This document shows positions 52,467 to 61,992 of a stretch of 64,000 bases of DNA, piece after piece. The notes under the pieces were generated by a model. It worked only from the letters and a program-made list of their open reading frames with translations. It was not told where the DNA came from and did no database searches. The position numbers and the translations under genes are program-made. This stretch comes from Pseudomonas neustonica. Its GTDB lineage: Bacteria; Pseudomonadota; Gammaproteobacteria; Pseudomonadales; Pseudomonadaceae. Within the stretch, counting starts at the first letter, position 1. Each line of letters opens with the position of its first letter. The stretch covers positions 1 through 64,000 of the forward strand of contig NZ_RKKU01000005.1 of the NCBI RefSeq assembly GCF_003797945.1. Direction: 5' to 3'.

Positions 52467-53159
52467 ATGACCAAGCCCGCCGCCATCAAGCTCGAGTTTT
52501 CTGAAAAGTATGATCAGCAGCACGCCCACCAGTATCTGCACAAGCACCAGACCGGCCTGTTTCGCCGACTGTCGAACTGGCGTGATATGCAGCTGGCGCG
52601 TCATGCGCTGAGCGATGCCGGTGCGCCACAACTGGTTCTTGATCTGCCCTGCGGCGCGGGCCGCTTTTGGCCGCTACTGGCCGAGTCACCCAACCGAGTC
52701 ATTCTCGCTGCCGATAACTCAGAAGACATGCTGAAAACCGCAGTGGCTGGTCAGCCAGCCGATGTGGTGGCACGGGTCAAGACCTTCCAGACTTCAGCCT
52801 TCGATATCGACTTGAGTGACAACGCTGTCGACAGCATCTTTTGCATGCGCCTGATCCATCACGTCGCCGAGTCTGAACATCGCCTCGCCATGTTACGTGA
52901 GCTGCGCCGGGTAACCCGCGACACCGTCATCATTTCACTCTGGGTCGACGGCAATTTCAAAGCCTGGAAGCGTAAGCGTCTTGAAGCGAAGCGCGCCGCA
53001 CGCGGAAAGCGCTCAGACAATCAAAATCGCTTTCTGGTGCGCCGCGAAACCATCGAGAGTGAGTTTCGGGCAGCCGGTTTCAGCATCCTCAATCATCACG
53101 ACTTCCTACCCGGCTACGCCATGTGGCGCGTTTACGTCCTGCGCAAGGTTCGCCCATGA
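52467..53159 (+). CDS. warA: WarA-like SAM-dependent methyltransferase
   Basis: A 230-residue class I methyltransferase. Motif I is LDLPCGAGRFWPLL, with an acidic residue after strand 2 in AADNSEDML, then IFCMRLIHHVAES as motif for the 4th strand. In P. aeruginosa WarA acts with the neighbouring kinase on LPS and affects O-antigen length. Identification rests on position after colRS and before the InaA-like gene. The start at 52467 (MTKPAAIKLEF) is in keeping with the family; the upstream extension is promoter DNA. Confidence 0.78.
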   Translation: MTKPAAIKLEFSEKYDQQHAHQYLHKHQTGLFRRLSNWRDMQLARHALSDAGAPQLVLDLPCGAGRFWPLLAESPNRVILAADNSEDMLKTAVAGQPADVVARVKTFQTSAFDIDLSDNAVDSIFCMRLIHHVAESEHRLAMLRELRRVTRDTVIISLWVDGNFKAWKRKRLEAKRAARGKRSDNQNRFLVRRETIESEFRAAGFSILNHHDFLPGYAMWRVYVLRKVRP

Positions 53160-53878
53160 ACGCTGGGTTCTGGCAGCCAGCCGGGGTAATTGAGCGCTTT
53201 CAGCAAAGCGCTTTTGACCGCTGGTGGAGCATGCCGGGTGAATGGGTCGAAGAAAGGAACCAACGCCGTGGCGGTGAAAGCGGCGTTAAGTTGCTGCCGC
53301 CGCTGAAAGGCGGTCAGCCGCCGCTGTACAGCAAGCGCCAGGTGGGGCACGTATTTCGCTCATTGCGCCACCCGCTGGGCTTGCCAACCGTGCTGCGCGA
53401 GCAGCACGCATTGATGGCCTGTGAACAGCTCGGGATCAAGGTGCCCAAGCGGGTGTTCTGCGCCGCGCGCAAACGGCAGGGACAGTGGCAAGCGCTGCTG
53501 ATAACCGAAGAGCTTAGTGGCTTCGTCAGTCTTGATGACTGGTATGCCGAGCACGCACCCACGCTGCACGCCAGCAGCCGGCAGGCGATCCTGCAACGCT
53601 TGGCGCAGGTGTTACGTCGGCTGCATCAGAGCCGCCGGCAACACGGTTGCCTGTATAGCAAACACATCTACATCAGCCTCAACACAAAAGAGCCCGAGGT
53701 AGCACTGCTGGACCTGGAAAAAAGCCGCCGCCGACTGCTGCGCAGCGAAGCCGCTCAACATGACCTGTCACAGCTGGAACGCCGCCGTGGTGCGATGCCC
53801 GAGTCCGACTGGCAGTATTTGCTAAAATGCTACAACACATCCAACGTCGAATTAATAGGAGCCAATAATGCGTCCTAA
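53156..53878 (+). CDS. inaA: InaA/WarB-like lipopolysaccharide kinase
   Basis: A 240-residue kinase-like protein of the LPS kinase family (Kdo/InaA type). Visible parts are VKLLPPLKGGQPPLYSKRQV (start of the N-lobe), REQHALMACEQLGIKVPKRV, ALLITEELSGFVSLDDWY, and the catalytic loop HGCLYSKHIYI with metal-binding aspartate in ALLDLEKSRRR. The usual HxD is replaced by YSKH, as in InaA. It would phosphorylate core LPS sugars and work with WarA. ATGA overlap with warA and an 11-base overlap with dgkA show one transcript. Confidence 0.8.
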   Translation: MNAGFWQPAGVIERFQQSAFDRWWSMPGEWVEERNQRRGGESGVKLLPPLKGGQPPLYSKRQVGHVFRSLRHPLGLPTVLREQHALMACEQLGIKVPKRVFCAARKRQGQWQALLITEELSGFVSLDDWYAEHAPTLHASSRQAILQRLAQVLRRLHQSRRQHGCLYSKHIYISLNTKEPEVALLDLEKSRRRLLRSEAAQHDLSQLERRRGAMPESDWQYLLKCYNTSNVELIGANNAS

Positions 53879-54260
53879 TCCTGCGCCTCGCGAAGAAGCA
53901 CTGGCCTTTAAAAGCCGTGGCGGCTTTGGCCGGGTCTTCAAGGCGACCGGTTACTCATTGGCGGGCCTGCGCGCAGCCATAGTGGGTGAAGCGGCGTTTC
54001 GTCAGCTACTGGCCTTGAGCGCTGTATTGATCCCACTGGCCTGCCTGCTTGAGGTCAGCTCGCTGGAGCGTGCCGTGCTACTACTGGTGGTCTTTGTAGC
54101 GCTGATCGTTGAGCTGCTCAACTCGGCTATAGAGGCCGTGGTAGATCGTATTTCGCTGGAACTGCACCCACTGTCCAAACAAGCCAAGGACATGGGCAGC
54201 GCCGCACAACTGATCTCGCTGTTGATGATACTCACCGTCTGGCTGGTGATCTTGCTCTAA
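53868..54260 (+). CDS. dgkA: Diacylglycerol kinase
   Basis: A 130-residue inner-membrane enzyme that turns diacylglycerol into phosphatidic acid. Three helices and the family motif ELLNSAIEAVVDRIS (catalytic glutamate, asparagine) are present, with FKATGYSLAGLRAAIVGEAA near the N-terminus. The length is that of DgkA. It is encoded between the LPS kinase and an LtaS/OpgB-type transferase, whose by-product is diacylglycerol, so it supplies recycling. ColR is known to control dgkA in Pseudomonas. Confidence 0.9.
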   Translation: MRPNPAPREEALAFKSRGGFGRVFKATGYSLAGLRAAIVGEAAFRQLLALSAVLIPLACLLEVSSLERAVLLLVVFVALIVELLNSAIEAVVDRISLELHPLSKQAKDMGSAAQLISLLMILTVWLVILL

Positions 54261-54305
54261 TCCCCTGCCCGCCCCGGCCTCTACCTGACTGGAAACTGCC
54301 TATCC

Positions 54306-56402
54306 ATGCGTGCTTCCCGTAATTCGACTGATACACGTCAGCCGATCGTTGGCCTGCGCGGTCAACTGCTGTTCGTTGTCGCTTCGCTGTTTGCCATCAC
54401 CGCACTGCTCACTCTGCTACGCGCAGCGTTGCTGAGCTACAACTGGGAACTGGCATCCACTGCCTCCTGGCGCGACTTGGGCGAAGCCTTCTATAACGGG
54501 CTGCGCTTTGACATGCGGATTGTGGTCCTGGCCGGCGCACCGCTGATCCTGTCATTCTTCAGTATCAGATTGATGCAATTGCGCAAGCTGCAGTGCCTTT
54601 GGCTAACGTTTGCGGCTTTGCTGATCAGTCTCCTCGGCGTCGTTGAGCTGAATTTCTATCGCGAATTTCATCAACGCCTGAACGCACTGGTATTTCAATA
54701 CCTGCAGGAAGATCCAGCCACCGTACTGCGGATGCTCTGGTATGGCTTTCCGGTCGTGCGTCTGCTGCTGGCACTAGCCATTTTATCCGTGCTGATGTTC
54801 AGCGTGTTTCGCTGGCTTGATCGACACACGCGGAGCGCGCCCGGCCATAACAGCACTCTGCTCACCCAACGCGGCGCGCTCGCGGCCAGACTGGGTATCT
54901 TGCTGCTATTACTCATCAGCTCCACCGTATTGGCTCGCGGTACCCTACGACAAGGCCCACCGCTGCGCTGGGGGGATGCCTATACTACCGACTCGATGTT
55001 CGCTAATCAGCTAGGACTGAATCCGGCACTCACACTCTACGCCGCCGCCAAGGCGCAATACTCGGATCACAGAAGCAACGCCTGGGTAGACCTGATGCCG
55101 GCAGAACAGGCAACCCAGATAACGCGAGAGATGTTGCTTGGCGCACATGACCAACTGGTCGAGCCAGAACTGGCACCGATCCGCCGCGACTACCAACCGC
55201 CCGCAGACGGCACACTACCCATCCGCAATGTAGTGGTCATCCTGATGGAGAGCTTTGCCGGCTACTACACCGGCGCGCTCGGCTCACCGCTGCAGATTAC
55301 GCCCGAGTTCGACAAACTGAGCGAGCAGGGTCTGTTGTTTACCCGTTATTTTTCGAACGGCACCCACACCCATCAGGGTATGTTCGCCACCATGGCCTGT
55401 TTCCCCAACGTCCCTGCCTTCGAATATCTGATGCAGGAACCGGAGGGCACCCATCAGTTCTCCGGGTTACCGCAGCTCCTGAGCGCGCGCGACTTTAATG
55501 ACCTGTACGTCTACAACGGCGACTTTGCCTGGGACAACCAGCGTGGTTTTTTCGGCAATCAGGGCATGACGCGCTTTATCGGCCGCAACGACTACGTGAA
55601 CCCCGTGGTGTCAGATCCCACCTGGGGCGTGTCCGATCAGGACATGTTTGACCGCGCCGTCACCGAGCTACGCCAACTCGACCCGGAGAAGCCGTTCTAC
55701 GCGCTGCTGCAAACGCTATCGAATCACACGCCCTACGCACTGCCCGATACGCTGCCCGTGGAAGCGGTTACCGGTCAGGGTAGTTACGCCGACGAGCATC
55801 TGACGGCGATGCGCTACTCAGATTGGGCGCTCGGTCGCTTCTTTGCGCAGATCAAGGACGAGCCCTACTACGATCAGACGCTGTTTGTGATCGTCGGTGA
55901 TCACGGTTTTGGTACACCACAACAGCTGACCGATCTGGACCTATTGCGCTTTCATGTACCGCTGCTGCTCATCGCACCTGGCATGACCGAACGCTTCGGT
56001 GAAAATAACGACATCGTTGGCACTCAGGTCGATATCGTTCCCACCATCATGGGCCGACTGGGCGGCGAAGTACGACATCAATGCTGGGGGCGTGACCTGC
56101 TCAGTCTGCCCACTGACGACCAGGGCGTTGGCATAATCAAGCCGTCTGGCGGTGGCCAAACGGTCGGCATTATCCGTGGTGACGAGGTGCTGATTCAGCC
56201 ACGTGACGAGGAACCCAAACTCTACCGCTATCAATTGGGTGCCGAGCCCAAGGCCATACCAGAGACGGCTGCGCCGCAACTACAAGACTGGCAACAGCAG
56301 CTTGAAGCCTATGTACAGACTGCAACCCAGGCGCTGCTGGATGACAAGGTGGGCGTTGCGGAGTCCACGCAACGCACCGGCTTGGACCCTGCCACCCCGT
56401 AG
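54306..56402 (+). CDS. LtaS/OpgB-type sulfatase-fold transferase (second copy)
   Basis: A 698-residue membrane enzyme with five helices (residues about 20-215) and a periplasmic alkaline phosphatase-like domain. Residues seen are E in VVILMESFAGYYTG, the nucleophile threonine in NGTHTHQGMFATMACFPN and GDHGFGTPQ. It would move a phosphoglycerol or phosphoethanolamine head-group to an envelope glycan. It differs clearly from the copy at 48.3 kb, so the two probably have different acceptors. It follows dgkA by 45 bases in the same operon, an arrangement that couples transfer and lipid recycling. Confidence 0.84.
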   Translation: MRASRNSTDTRQPIVGLRGQLLFVVASLFAITALLTLLRAALLSYNWELASTASWRDLGEAFYNGLRFDMRIVVLAGAPLILSFFSIRLMQLRKLQCLWLTFAALLISLLGVVELNFYREFHQRLNALVFQYLQEDPATVLRMLWYGFPVVRLLLALAILSVLMFSVFRWLDRHTRSAPGHNSTLLTQRGALAARLGILLLLLISSTVLARGTLRQGPPLRWGDAYTTDSMFANQLGLNPALTLYAAAKAQYSDHRSNAWVDLMPAEQATQITREMLLGAHDQLVEPELAPIRRDYQPPADGTLPIRNVVVILMESFAGYYTGALGSPLQITPEFDKLSEQGLLFTRYFSNGTHTHQGMFATMACFPNVPAFEYLMQEPEGTHQFSGLPQLLSARDFNDLYVYNGDFAWDNQRGFFGNQGMTRFIGRNDYVNPVVSDPTWGVSDQDMFDRAVTELRQLDPEKPFYALLQTLSNHTPYALPDTLPVEAVTGQGSYADEHLTAMRYSDWALGRFFAQIKDEPYYDQTLFVIVGDHGFGTPQQLTDLDLLRFHVPLLLIAPGMTERFGENNDIVGTQVDIVPTIMGRLGGEVRHQCWGRDLLSLPTDDQGVGIIKPSGGGQTVGIIRGDEVLIQPRDEEPKLYRYQLGAEPKAIPETAAPQLQDWQQQLEAYVQTATQALLDDKVGVAESTQRTGLDPATP

Positions 56403-56415
56403 CCGTCAGTCAACT

Positions 56416-56446
56416 CAGCCTGCGCGTTAGCTGTGCGCGCAGGCTG
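56416..56446. terminator. Perfect 11-bp inverted repeat between convergent genes, likely terminator
   Basis: CAGCCTGCGCG at 56416-56426 pairs exactly with CGCGCAGGCTG at 56436-56446 across nine bases. It lies between the stops of the second transferase and the permease genes. No T-run follows, so it may work in both directions with Rho. Confidence 0.6.
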
Positions 56447-56485
56447 GCAGACCACCAACCACGGGCCGCAAGCGGAAAAAGAACT

Positions 56486-57841
56486 TTAAGCAACGTCCAC
56501 TTCGGGCGCTGCGTCTTCGGGAATCACCAGCGATAAAAAGATCGCACTCAAACCTGCCAGCGTGATCGGCGTTGCAAAGACCTGCTTCATCAGCCCAGGC
56601 AAATGCTGAGTCGCATCAGGCACCAGGGTGACCCCCAGAGCCAAACCAAAAGACACCGCCATGATGTAGACACGACGCAGAGTCATTTCCTGAGCAGCCA
56701 GAATACGCACACCGGCCACAGCAATGGTTGAAAACAGTACCAGGGTCGCACCACCGAGAACCGGTTTTGGGATGATCAGAAAGAACGAACCTATCACCGG
56801 GAACAACCCCAATAGCAGCAAAAAAACGCCTGCCCACAAGCCGACATGACGACTGGCCACACCGGTCATTTGGATGACACCATTGTTTTGTGAAAACGTG
56901 GTATTCGGAAACGTATTGAAAATAGCCGCGATCGCCGAGTTAATGCCATCACCCAAGACGCCGCCCTTGATGCGCTGCATATAGAGGTCACCTTCCACCG
57001 GCTCCCCTGAGACAACCGAGTTGGCGGTTAAATCGCCGGAGGTTTCAATCGCCGTCACCAGATACAAAAAGGCGATGGGTACGAACAGTACGAAATCAAA
57101 ATCGATACCGTACTTAAAGGGGATCGGCAGGGCAAAAAACTGAGCCGAGCCCAAAGAAGACCAGTTAACCAGTCCGAGAAAGCTAGCGACCACGGTACCC
57201 AGGATCAAACCGATCATGATCGCTGAAATACGTAACATCGGTTTGCCAATAAAGGTCATCACCAAAATAACAGCAACCACAAAACCGCCCAACAACAGGT
57301 AAATAGGTTTACCCAAATCCTCCCCGGCCCGCGCGCCGCCGGCAAAATCAGTGAAGCCCGATTTAATCAGGCTTAAACCAATGATGGTAATAACGATGCC
57401 CGTTACTGTCGGTGTGATAACCCGCTTCAATTTGTCCAGAAACTGCGACAGCACAATTTCGACAAGAGAGCCGACCAGACACAGCCCAAAGATCATCGCC
57501 AGAATATCTTCCGGCGTGCCACCTTTGCCTTTAACGGCAAAACCGGCGGCTAGCACAGCACCCAAAAACGCAAAGCTGGTACCTTGCATGCTGAGCATGC
57601 CAGAACCAACAGGCCCGATTTTTTTACACTGAATGAAGGTCGCGATGCCCGAGACAAAAAACGCCATGGCAATCAGGTAGGGGGTATAAGCACCCAGTCC
57701 CAAGGCGCCACCAATAATCAACGAAGGCGTCGCCACGCCAACAATCGACGCCAGCACATGTTGCACCGCGGCCAAGGCGGCTTTTGCCGGAGGTGGCACG
57801 TCATTCAAGCCGTACACCAACGCGGTTGAAGTTTTGCTCAT
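56486..57841 (-). CDS. Xanthine/uric acid permease (NCS2 family)
   Basis: A 451-residue inner-membrane nucleobase:cation symporter with about 14 helices. The family motif QNNGVIQMTGVASRHVG and GGVLGDGINSAIAAIF are in the xanthine/urate (XanP, UacT, PbuX) branch rather than the uracil branch; TAIETSGDLTANSVVSGEPV holds the conserved acidic and substrate residues. It would import purines for catabolism or salvage. A hairpin (ACACCC, four bases, GGGTGT) lies in its leader near 57880-57895 but no purine riboswitch core was found. AGGGAAGA precedes the ATG. Confidence 0.88.
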   Translation of the reverse strand: MSKTSTALVYGLNDVPPPAKAALAAVQHVLASIVGVATPSLIIGGALGLGAYTPYLIAMAFFVSGIATFIQCKKIGPVGSGMLSMQGTSFAFLGAVLAAGFAVKGKGGTPEDILAMIFGLCLVGSLVEIVLSQFLDKLKRVITPTVTGIVITIIGLSLIKSGFTDFAGGARAGEDLGKPIYLLLGGFVVAVILVMTFIGKPMLRISAIMIGLILGTVVASFLGLVNWSSLGSAQFFALPIPFKYGIDFDFVLFVPIAFLYLVTAIETSGDLTANSVVSGEPVEGDLYMQRIKGGVLGDGINSAIAAIFNTFPNTTFSQNNGVIQMTGVASRHVGLWAGVFLLLLGLFPVIGSFFLIIPKPVLGGATLVLFSTIAVAGVRILAAQEMTLRRVYIMAVSFGLALGVTLVPDATQHLPGLMKQVFATPITLAGLSAIFLSLVIPEDAAPEVDVA

Positions 57842-58191
57842 TGGTCATTCTTCCCTGTTTTATTACGTTTTTTATCACACCCCCCTGGGTGTAAAAAGCA
57901 AAAACGCAAATGTTCATTAACGAGGCATGACCTTGGATTACCCGATGTGCACCGCACTAAAATCAGGCAATACCACTAAAAAGTACACTTAAGCCGCGGT
58001 CTAACCCCGTTGCTAGCGTCACTGCGATTTTTGCGCCAACCCTGCATGACCTCTTTAAATGACAAAAAACGGGGCTCGAAACCGTAGTAAAAATCCAACG
58101 CTCGCGCCCCCACCAAGAACCACTCGCTCAGGTAACAGCAGTTACAAGGTGCGCGCAATGAGAGCCGCCGATTCCTGCACCAAGTCATCTT
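57842..58191. other. Intergenic, permease promoter region
   Basis: No gene is supported. A 70-codon frame at 57976-58188 on the minus strand, just past the PepSY gene, lacks a ribosome site and recognised features and is judged a chance frame. The part near 57842-57960 should hold the permease promoter. Confidence 0.45.
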
Positions 58192-59676
58192 CTACCGCCT
58201 GACGCGCCAACCTTTATTGCGTCGCAGCCGTCGCCAGGCCATAACTGTGCCGGTCAGGCTAATCAGCAAACCAGCTATGCTGAACGCGATCATAAGCCCA
58301 TCCCACAGTGGCCTGTTCTGCAACAACGGCAACCAATCCCAACTGTGTAACAGCGAAAACAACACTCGCGACAGTCGCCCCGCGCTGCCGGTGTGGCTCA
58401 GTATCACCCCGCTGCGCGGGTCGATATGCAGCCAGGTCTGCGCCGGGTCATCAAAGCGTACGCGCAATACCGGCAGCGGCTTTGCCAAGTGCCCCAGCAT
58501 GCTGTGCTCACTGCGCGCGTAGTAGTAAAAGTCGTAATGACGGAGCCACTCCTGCTGCACCCTGCCCTGCGGCCAGACTCGCTCTACCGCACGCGCCAAC
58601 AAAGGCTCGGGTAGACGCTGCGCCACCGGACCGTTACCCAACAGCACGCGGCTGCTGCCAGCCGCATCTCTGGCCACCACGACCGGCTCACCAGCCACTC
58701 GCCGCCAGCTCAGCTCTACCGGTGTCATACCGCTGGCCTGAAAGCGCTGCAGCGTTTGCGTTGGTGTCTGCGCAAAGATCTCAGGAGCCAGAGTTCCTCC
58801 GCTATAGGCCGAGGTATCCAGCGCAGGCGTGCGGGTAAACATCGACCAGGGATTCATCGACATCAGGCCGCTAAAAATCCAGCAGACCAGCAAACCGCCC
58901 GCGACCAGGCCAACCAGATGGTGCCAGCGCGCAATCCCTTTATAGGGCGAATGCGAGCCGTTGCGATAACGCCGCTTGCCACGCCAGCGCAGTACGCCCA
59001 GCACCATACCCAACAACGCCATGACTGTTGCGGCCAAGGACAGATATACGACTGTGTTGTGCCATGCAGGCTGCAACCAGTTGCCGCGCAGCGGGTAAAG
59101 CCAGTGAATCCAGGCACCCGCCCAATTCCACCGCCGCTCGTTAGCTGTCGCATCACGCACCACCGCGCCGCTGTGGCTGGAAATATAGAGCAGGCGCTGG
59201 TCTGCGTCCTGCAGCTGCACGCGGTAAAGCGGACGGTCCGCATCCAGCGCACGCGAATGGGTCCAGACATCTTCATCAATCAGCCCGCTCGCCTGCATTA
59301 CCGCATCAGGCGCAAACTGCCGCGCTGCCTGCAGGGCCTGCGCCGCGCTAATCGAGCTTACCCGCTCGCCGGTACGCGCATTGATCGCCACGTCCCTGGC
59401 GCCGCGATAGCCCAGCACGTAATGCGGCTGTCCACGCAGACTGGTCAGACGCATGCTGTCCGGCGGCTGACGGTAATCGGCGCTCGTCTGGGCCCGTGCC
59501 AGGCTAATGCAGCACTCATCCACCGACAGTGGCGGCAAGTGTGCCAGATGCTCTCGCGGCGTCAGCTTGGGGTAACCCACATACATCATCACCACGCCCG
59601 AGATAAACCACATCGCCATAAACAGGCAAAGCACCATGCCAAGCCAGCGGTGCCACAAATACAGGTAACGTTTCAT
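58192..59676 (-). CDS. PepSY-domain membrane protein (iron-siderophore reductase-like)
   Basis: A 494-residue inner-membrane protein of the PepSY_TM family. An N-terminal helix (LYLWHRWLGMVLCLFMAMWF, with a conserved HRWLG) is followed by a periplasmic PepSY region, further helices with conserved histidines (RWHHLVGLVAGGLLVCWIFS), and a last helix near the C-terminus. FoxB and PiuB/FhuF-linked relatives help release iron from siderophores. The TonB receptor gene lies 51 bases upstream on the same strand, so they act together. The ATG at 59676 follows GAGAGGGTG. Confidence 0.83.
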   Translation of the reverse strand: MKRYLYLWHRWLGMVLCLFMAMWFISGVVMMYVGYPKLTPREHLAHLPPLSVDECCISLARAQTSADYRQPPDSMRLTSLRGQPHYVLGYRGARDVAINARTGERVSSISAAQALQAARQFAPDAVMQASGLIDEDVWTHSRALDADRPLYRVQLQDADQRLLYISSHSGAVVRDATANERRWNWAGAWIHWLYPLRGNWLQPAWHNTVVYLSLAATVMALLGMVLGVLRWRGKRRYRNGSHSPYKGIARWHHLVGLVAGGLLVCWIFSGLMSMNPWSMFTRTPALDTSAYSGGTLAPEIFAQTPTQTLQRFQASGMTPVELSWRRVAGEPVVVARDAAGSSRVLLGNGPVAQRLPEPLLARAVERVWPQGRVQQEWLRHYDFYYYARSEHSMLGHLAKPLPVLRVRFDDPAQTWLHIDPRSGVILSHTGSAGRLSRVLFSLLHSWDWLPLLQNRPLWDGLMIAFSIAGLLISLTGTVMAWRRLRRNKGWRVRR

Positions 59677-59727
59677 CACCCTCTCCCGGCCAACAGGTGC
59701 AAGGCACCCACTGGCGGCTATCGGTTA

Positions 59728-61893
59728 TCAGAAGCGGGTTTGCAGCGCGACCTCGAAGGTACGTGGCGCGCCAAGATAGAGCATGGTCGAGCCGGCCTGA
59801 CGGGCGTAGATCTCGTCCGTCAGGTTGCGACCACGCAACGTTAGCTGGGTATCGGCGGCCACTTCATAGCCCACAAAGCCGCCGAATAGTGTGTAGGACG
59901 GCGTCGACAGCGTATTAGCCGCGTCGGCGTACACCGAGGCCACATAACGCGCGTCCAGTCCCAACTGCCAGCGCGGCGCGACATCATAGGTCAGCCACAG
60001 GTTGCCTACCTTGTCCGGCACATTGCTCGGGCTGTTGCCCGCGCGTGAGACGCTGGCGCCGCCGATGGTTTCGTTGAATTCGTCGTACTCGGCATCCACC
60101 CAGGCGACGTTACCCTCGGCCAACAATTTTGGCGTTACCAATAAGGAACCGGCCACTTCGATGCCGGTAGACGTCTGCTGCCCCACCGGCAGTGTTTCGC
60201 CCGGATTATTGGGGTCGTTGGTGACCAGATCCTTGCGGGTGATTTGGTAGATTGCCACTGTGGCGCTGCCGCGCCCGTCGAGAAAGTCGAGCTTGCTGCC
60301 GACTTCCCACTGCTCGCCGGTGGTCAGGTCAAAATCCTGAGTCTGGCCAAAGCTGGCCGTCGTCAGCACGCCAGCCGGCGGATCAGCGGCGGTGCTGTAT
60401 TGCACGTATACGTTGGCTGCCGGCGTCAGTTCGTAAACCAGCCCAATACGTCCTGTGGTCGGCTCATAGGTTTGACCAAATTCGGCAGGATTGCTGGCGG
60501 AAGGCGTTTGGTGGTTAGTGACCTGCAAATCGATCCAGTCGTGCCGCAGGCCGGTTAACAGCGCCAGCCGGTCGGTCAGCTCGGTACGGTTCTCCAGATA
60601 CAGCGCCCAGGTATTCAGCTCGTTGCTGCGCTGTGGCTCATGACCCGGTGTCATGCCTGGTATGTCGTAGAAGTGGCCGGGGGTAAAGTTGTCCGGGTCG
60701 ACTACGTCAAACACCGCCGAGATAGAGCGCGGATAGCGCGTTTGTACGTTGTGGCTGTAATCCAGCCCGAGCGACCAGTCGCTCTTGCGGTGAAACAGTA
60801 AGCGATTATGCAGTAGCTCTACGCGGTCGCCGTTGACCTCCTGATCGTGGCGCTGCAGTAGGGCTGCCGAGCGGCTGATCTGGCTGTTGTCCGCCGTATA
60901 GGTGTAGCGCTCCAGATTGCGGTAATTACGCTCGGTATTGTAGTGATAGAAGGTATTGCGCAACCGTGTCTGATCGCCGATCCAATACTCGGTGATCGAG
61001 CGCAGCCAACGCACCCGCTGCTCGTAGCGACCATCTTCTACGTTATAGTTTTCAAAGCGACGGCTTTCGTCGATCGTCATTTCGCCGCTAATCGGTTGCA
61101 GTACCGGCGTGCCCCAATAGGGGCTATCGACCTGCTCGTTCTGGTATTCCAGCGCCAGGGTATGTGATAGCTGCTCGCTGAAGTCGGTGCGCAGCGACAG
61201 GGCTGAGGTAAAGGCGCTGCGCTCCTCGCGATCCACATAGCCGTTGCTGTCCGTCTGGCTGATATCCAGGCGCAGAGTATTGCGCACCGGTCCGTCATTG
61301 AGCACCTGGTTCAGGCCTAATGCGAATTCGCGGCTGTCATAGCTGCCGTACTTGATGCGCCCCTCGCTGAACGAGTGGCTGGGGTCGGCCAGCTTGCTAA
61401 TGTAGTTGATTGAACCGCCTACACCGCCAGCCCCGTTGAGAAAGCTCGATGCCCCGCCAATCGCCTCAACCCGGTCGTAAATCCAACTATCTACCGGGCG
61501 GGCGGCAATGGCATCGTACTGCAGCGTGATGCCATTAAACATCTGGGTTACCTGCGAGCTGGTAAAGCCGCGCCAGGAAACAAAGCCCGCAGAGCCGGGC
61601 GGCGCAGCAGCTGTCACACCGGGAATACCGGCGAGAATATCCTGAGTATTCTCGGCGCCGCGTGCGCTGATCTGCTCACGGTTGACCACCGACACCGAGG
61701 CCGGAGTTTGCCGCGGCGTGATGTCCAACCGCGAGCCCGTTTCGGCAGGTACATCAAGCTGCAGGCCGACGGGGCTTTGCCTGTTGCCAAGCACTTCCAG
61801 CGCGGGCAGCTCAAGCGCATCCTCGGCCAAGGCATATGTAACAGGCGCGCACAGCAGCAACGCGCCAGTAGAGCGAAGAAAAAACGATTTCAT
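59728..61893 (-). CDS. TonB-dependent siderophore receptor
   Basis: A 721-residue outer-membrane receptor. A signal peptide (residues 1-23, ending ALAEDA) is followed by a likely TonB box (LPALEVLG), a plug domain (about 55-170; TPASVSVVNREQISARGAEN, then ILAGIPGVTAAAPPGSAG) and a 22-strand barrel ending ARQAGSTMLYLGAPRTFEVA then LQTRF with terminal F. No N-terminal signalling (STN) domain is present, so it does not signal to a sigma factor. The PepSY partner suggests ferric-siderophore uptake; the ligand is unknown. No clear Fur box was found upstream. Confidence 0.88.
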   Translation of the reverse strand: MKSFFLRSTGALLLCAPVTYALAEDALELPALEVLGNRQSPVGLQLDVPAETGSRLDITPRQTPASVSVVNREQISARGAENTQDILAGIPGVTAAAPPGSAGFVSWRGFTSSQVTQMFNGITLQYDAIAARPVDSWIYDRVEAIGGASSFLNGAGGVGGSINYISKLADPSHSFSEGRIKYGSYDSREFALGLNQVLNDGPVRNTLRLDISQTDSNGYVDREERSAFTSALSLRTDFSEQLSHTLALEYQNEQVDSPYWGTPVLQPISGEMTIDESRRFENYNVEDGRYEQRVRWLRSITEYWIGDQTRLRNTFYHYNTERNYRNLERYTYTADNSQISRSAALLQRHDQEVNGDRVELLHNRLLFHRKSDWSLGLDYSHNVQTRYPRSISAVFDVVDPDNFTPGHFYDIPGMTPGHEPQRSNELNTWALYLENRTELTDRLALLTGLRHDWIDLQVTNHQTPSASNPAEFGQTYEPTTGRIGLVYELTPAANVYVQYSTAADPPAGVLTTASFGQTQDFDLTTGEQWEVGSKLDFLDGRGSATVAIYQITRKDLVTNDPNNPGETLPVGQQTSTGIEVAGSLLVTPKLLAEGNVAWVDAEYDEFNETIGGASVSRAGNSPSNVPDKVGNLWLTYDVAPRWQLGLDARYVASVYADAANTLSTPSYTLFGGFVGYEVAADTQLTLRGRNLTDEIYARQAGSTMLYLGAPRTFEVALQTRF

Positions 61894-61968
61894 TGGGTAA
61901 TTCCTGACAAATCCATTGGCTCGATCAGGCGCACTGCAAGGCAGGGCAAGCGGGTCGAGAGCATCAAT

Positions 61969-61985
61969 ACCGCCACGGTGGCGGT
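61969..61985. terminator. Perfect 8-bp hairpin between the small membrane gene and the receptor
   Basis: ACCGCCAC and GTGGCGGT flank a single G, eight bases after the stop of the small membrane gene. It could end part of the transcription or set relative expression of the receptor. Confidence 0.4.
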
Positions 61986-61992
61986 GGAAAGG

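Noticed and set aside
57842-57960. Purine riboswitch in the permease leader
   Set aside because: Only a simple ACACCC/GGGTGT hairpin is seen; the conserved three-way junction core is absent.
58756-59844. 362-codon plus-strand frame
   Set aside because: It is the antisense of the PepSY gene, is low-complexity and Arg/His/Gln-rich, and lacks motifs.
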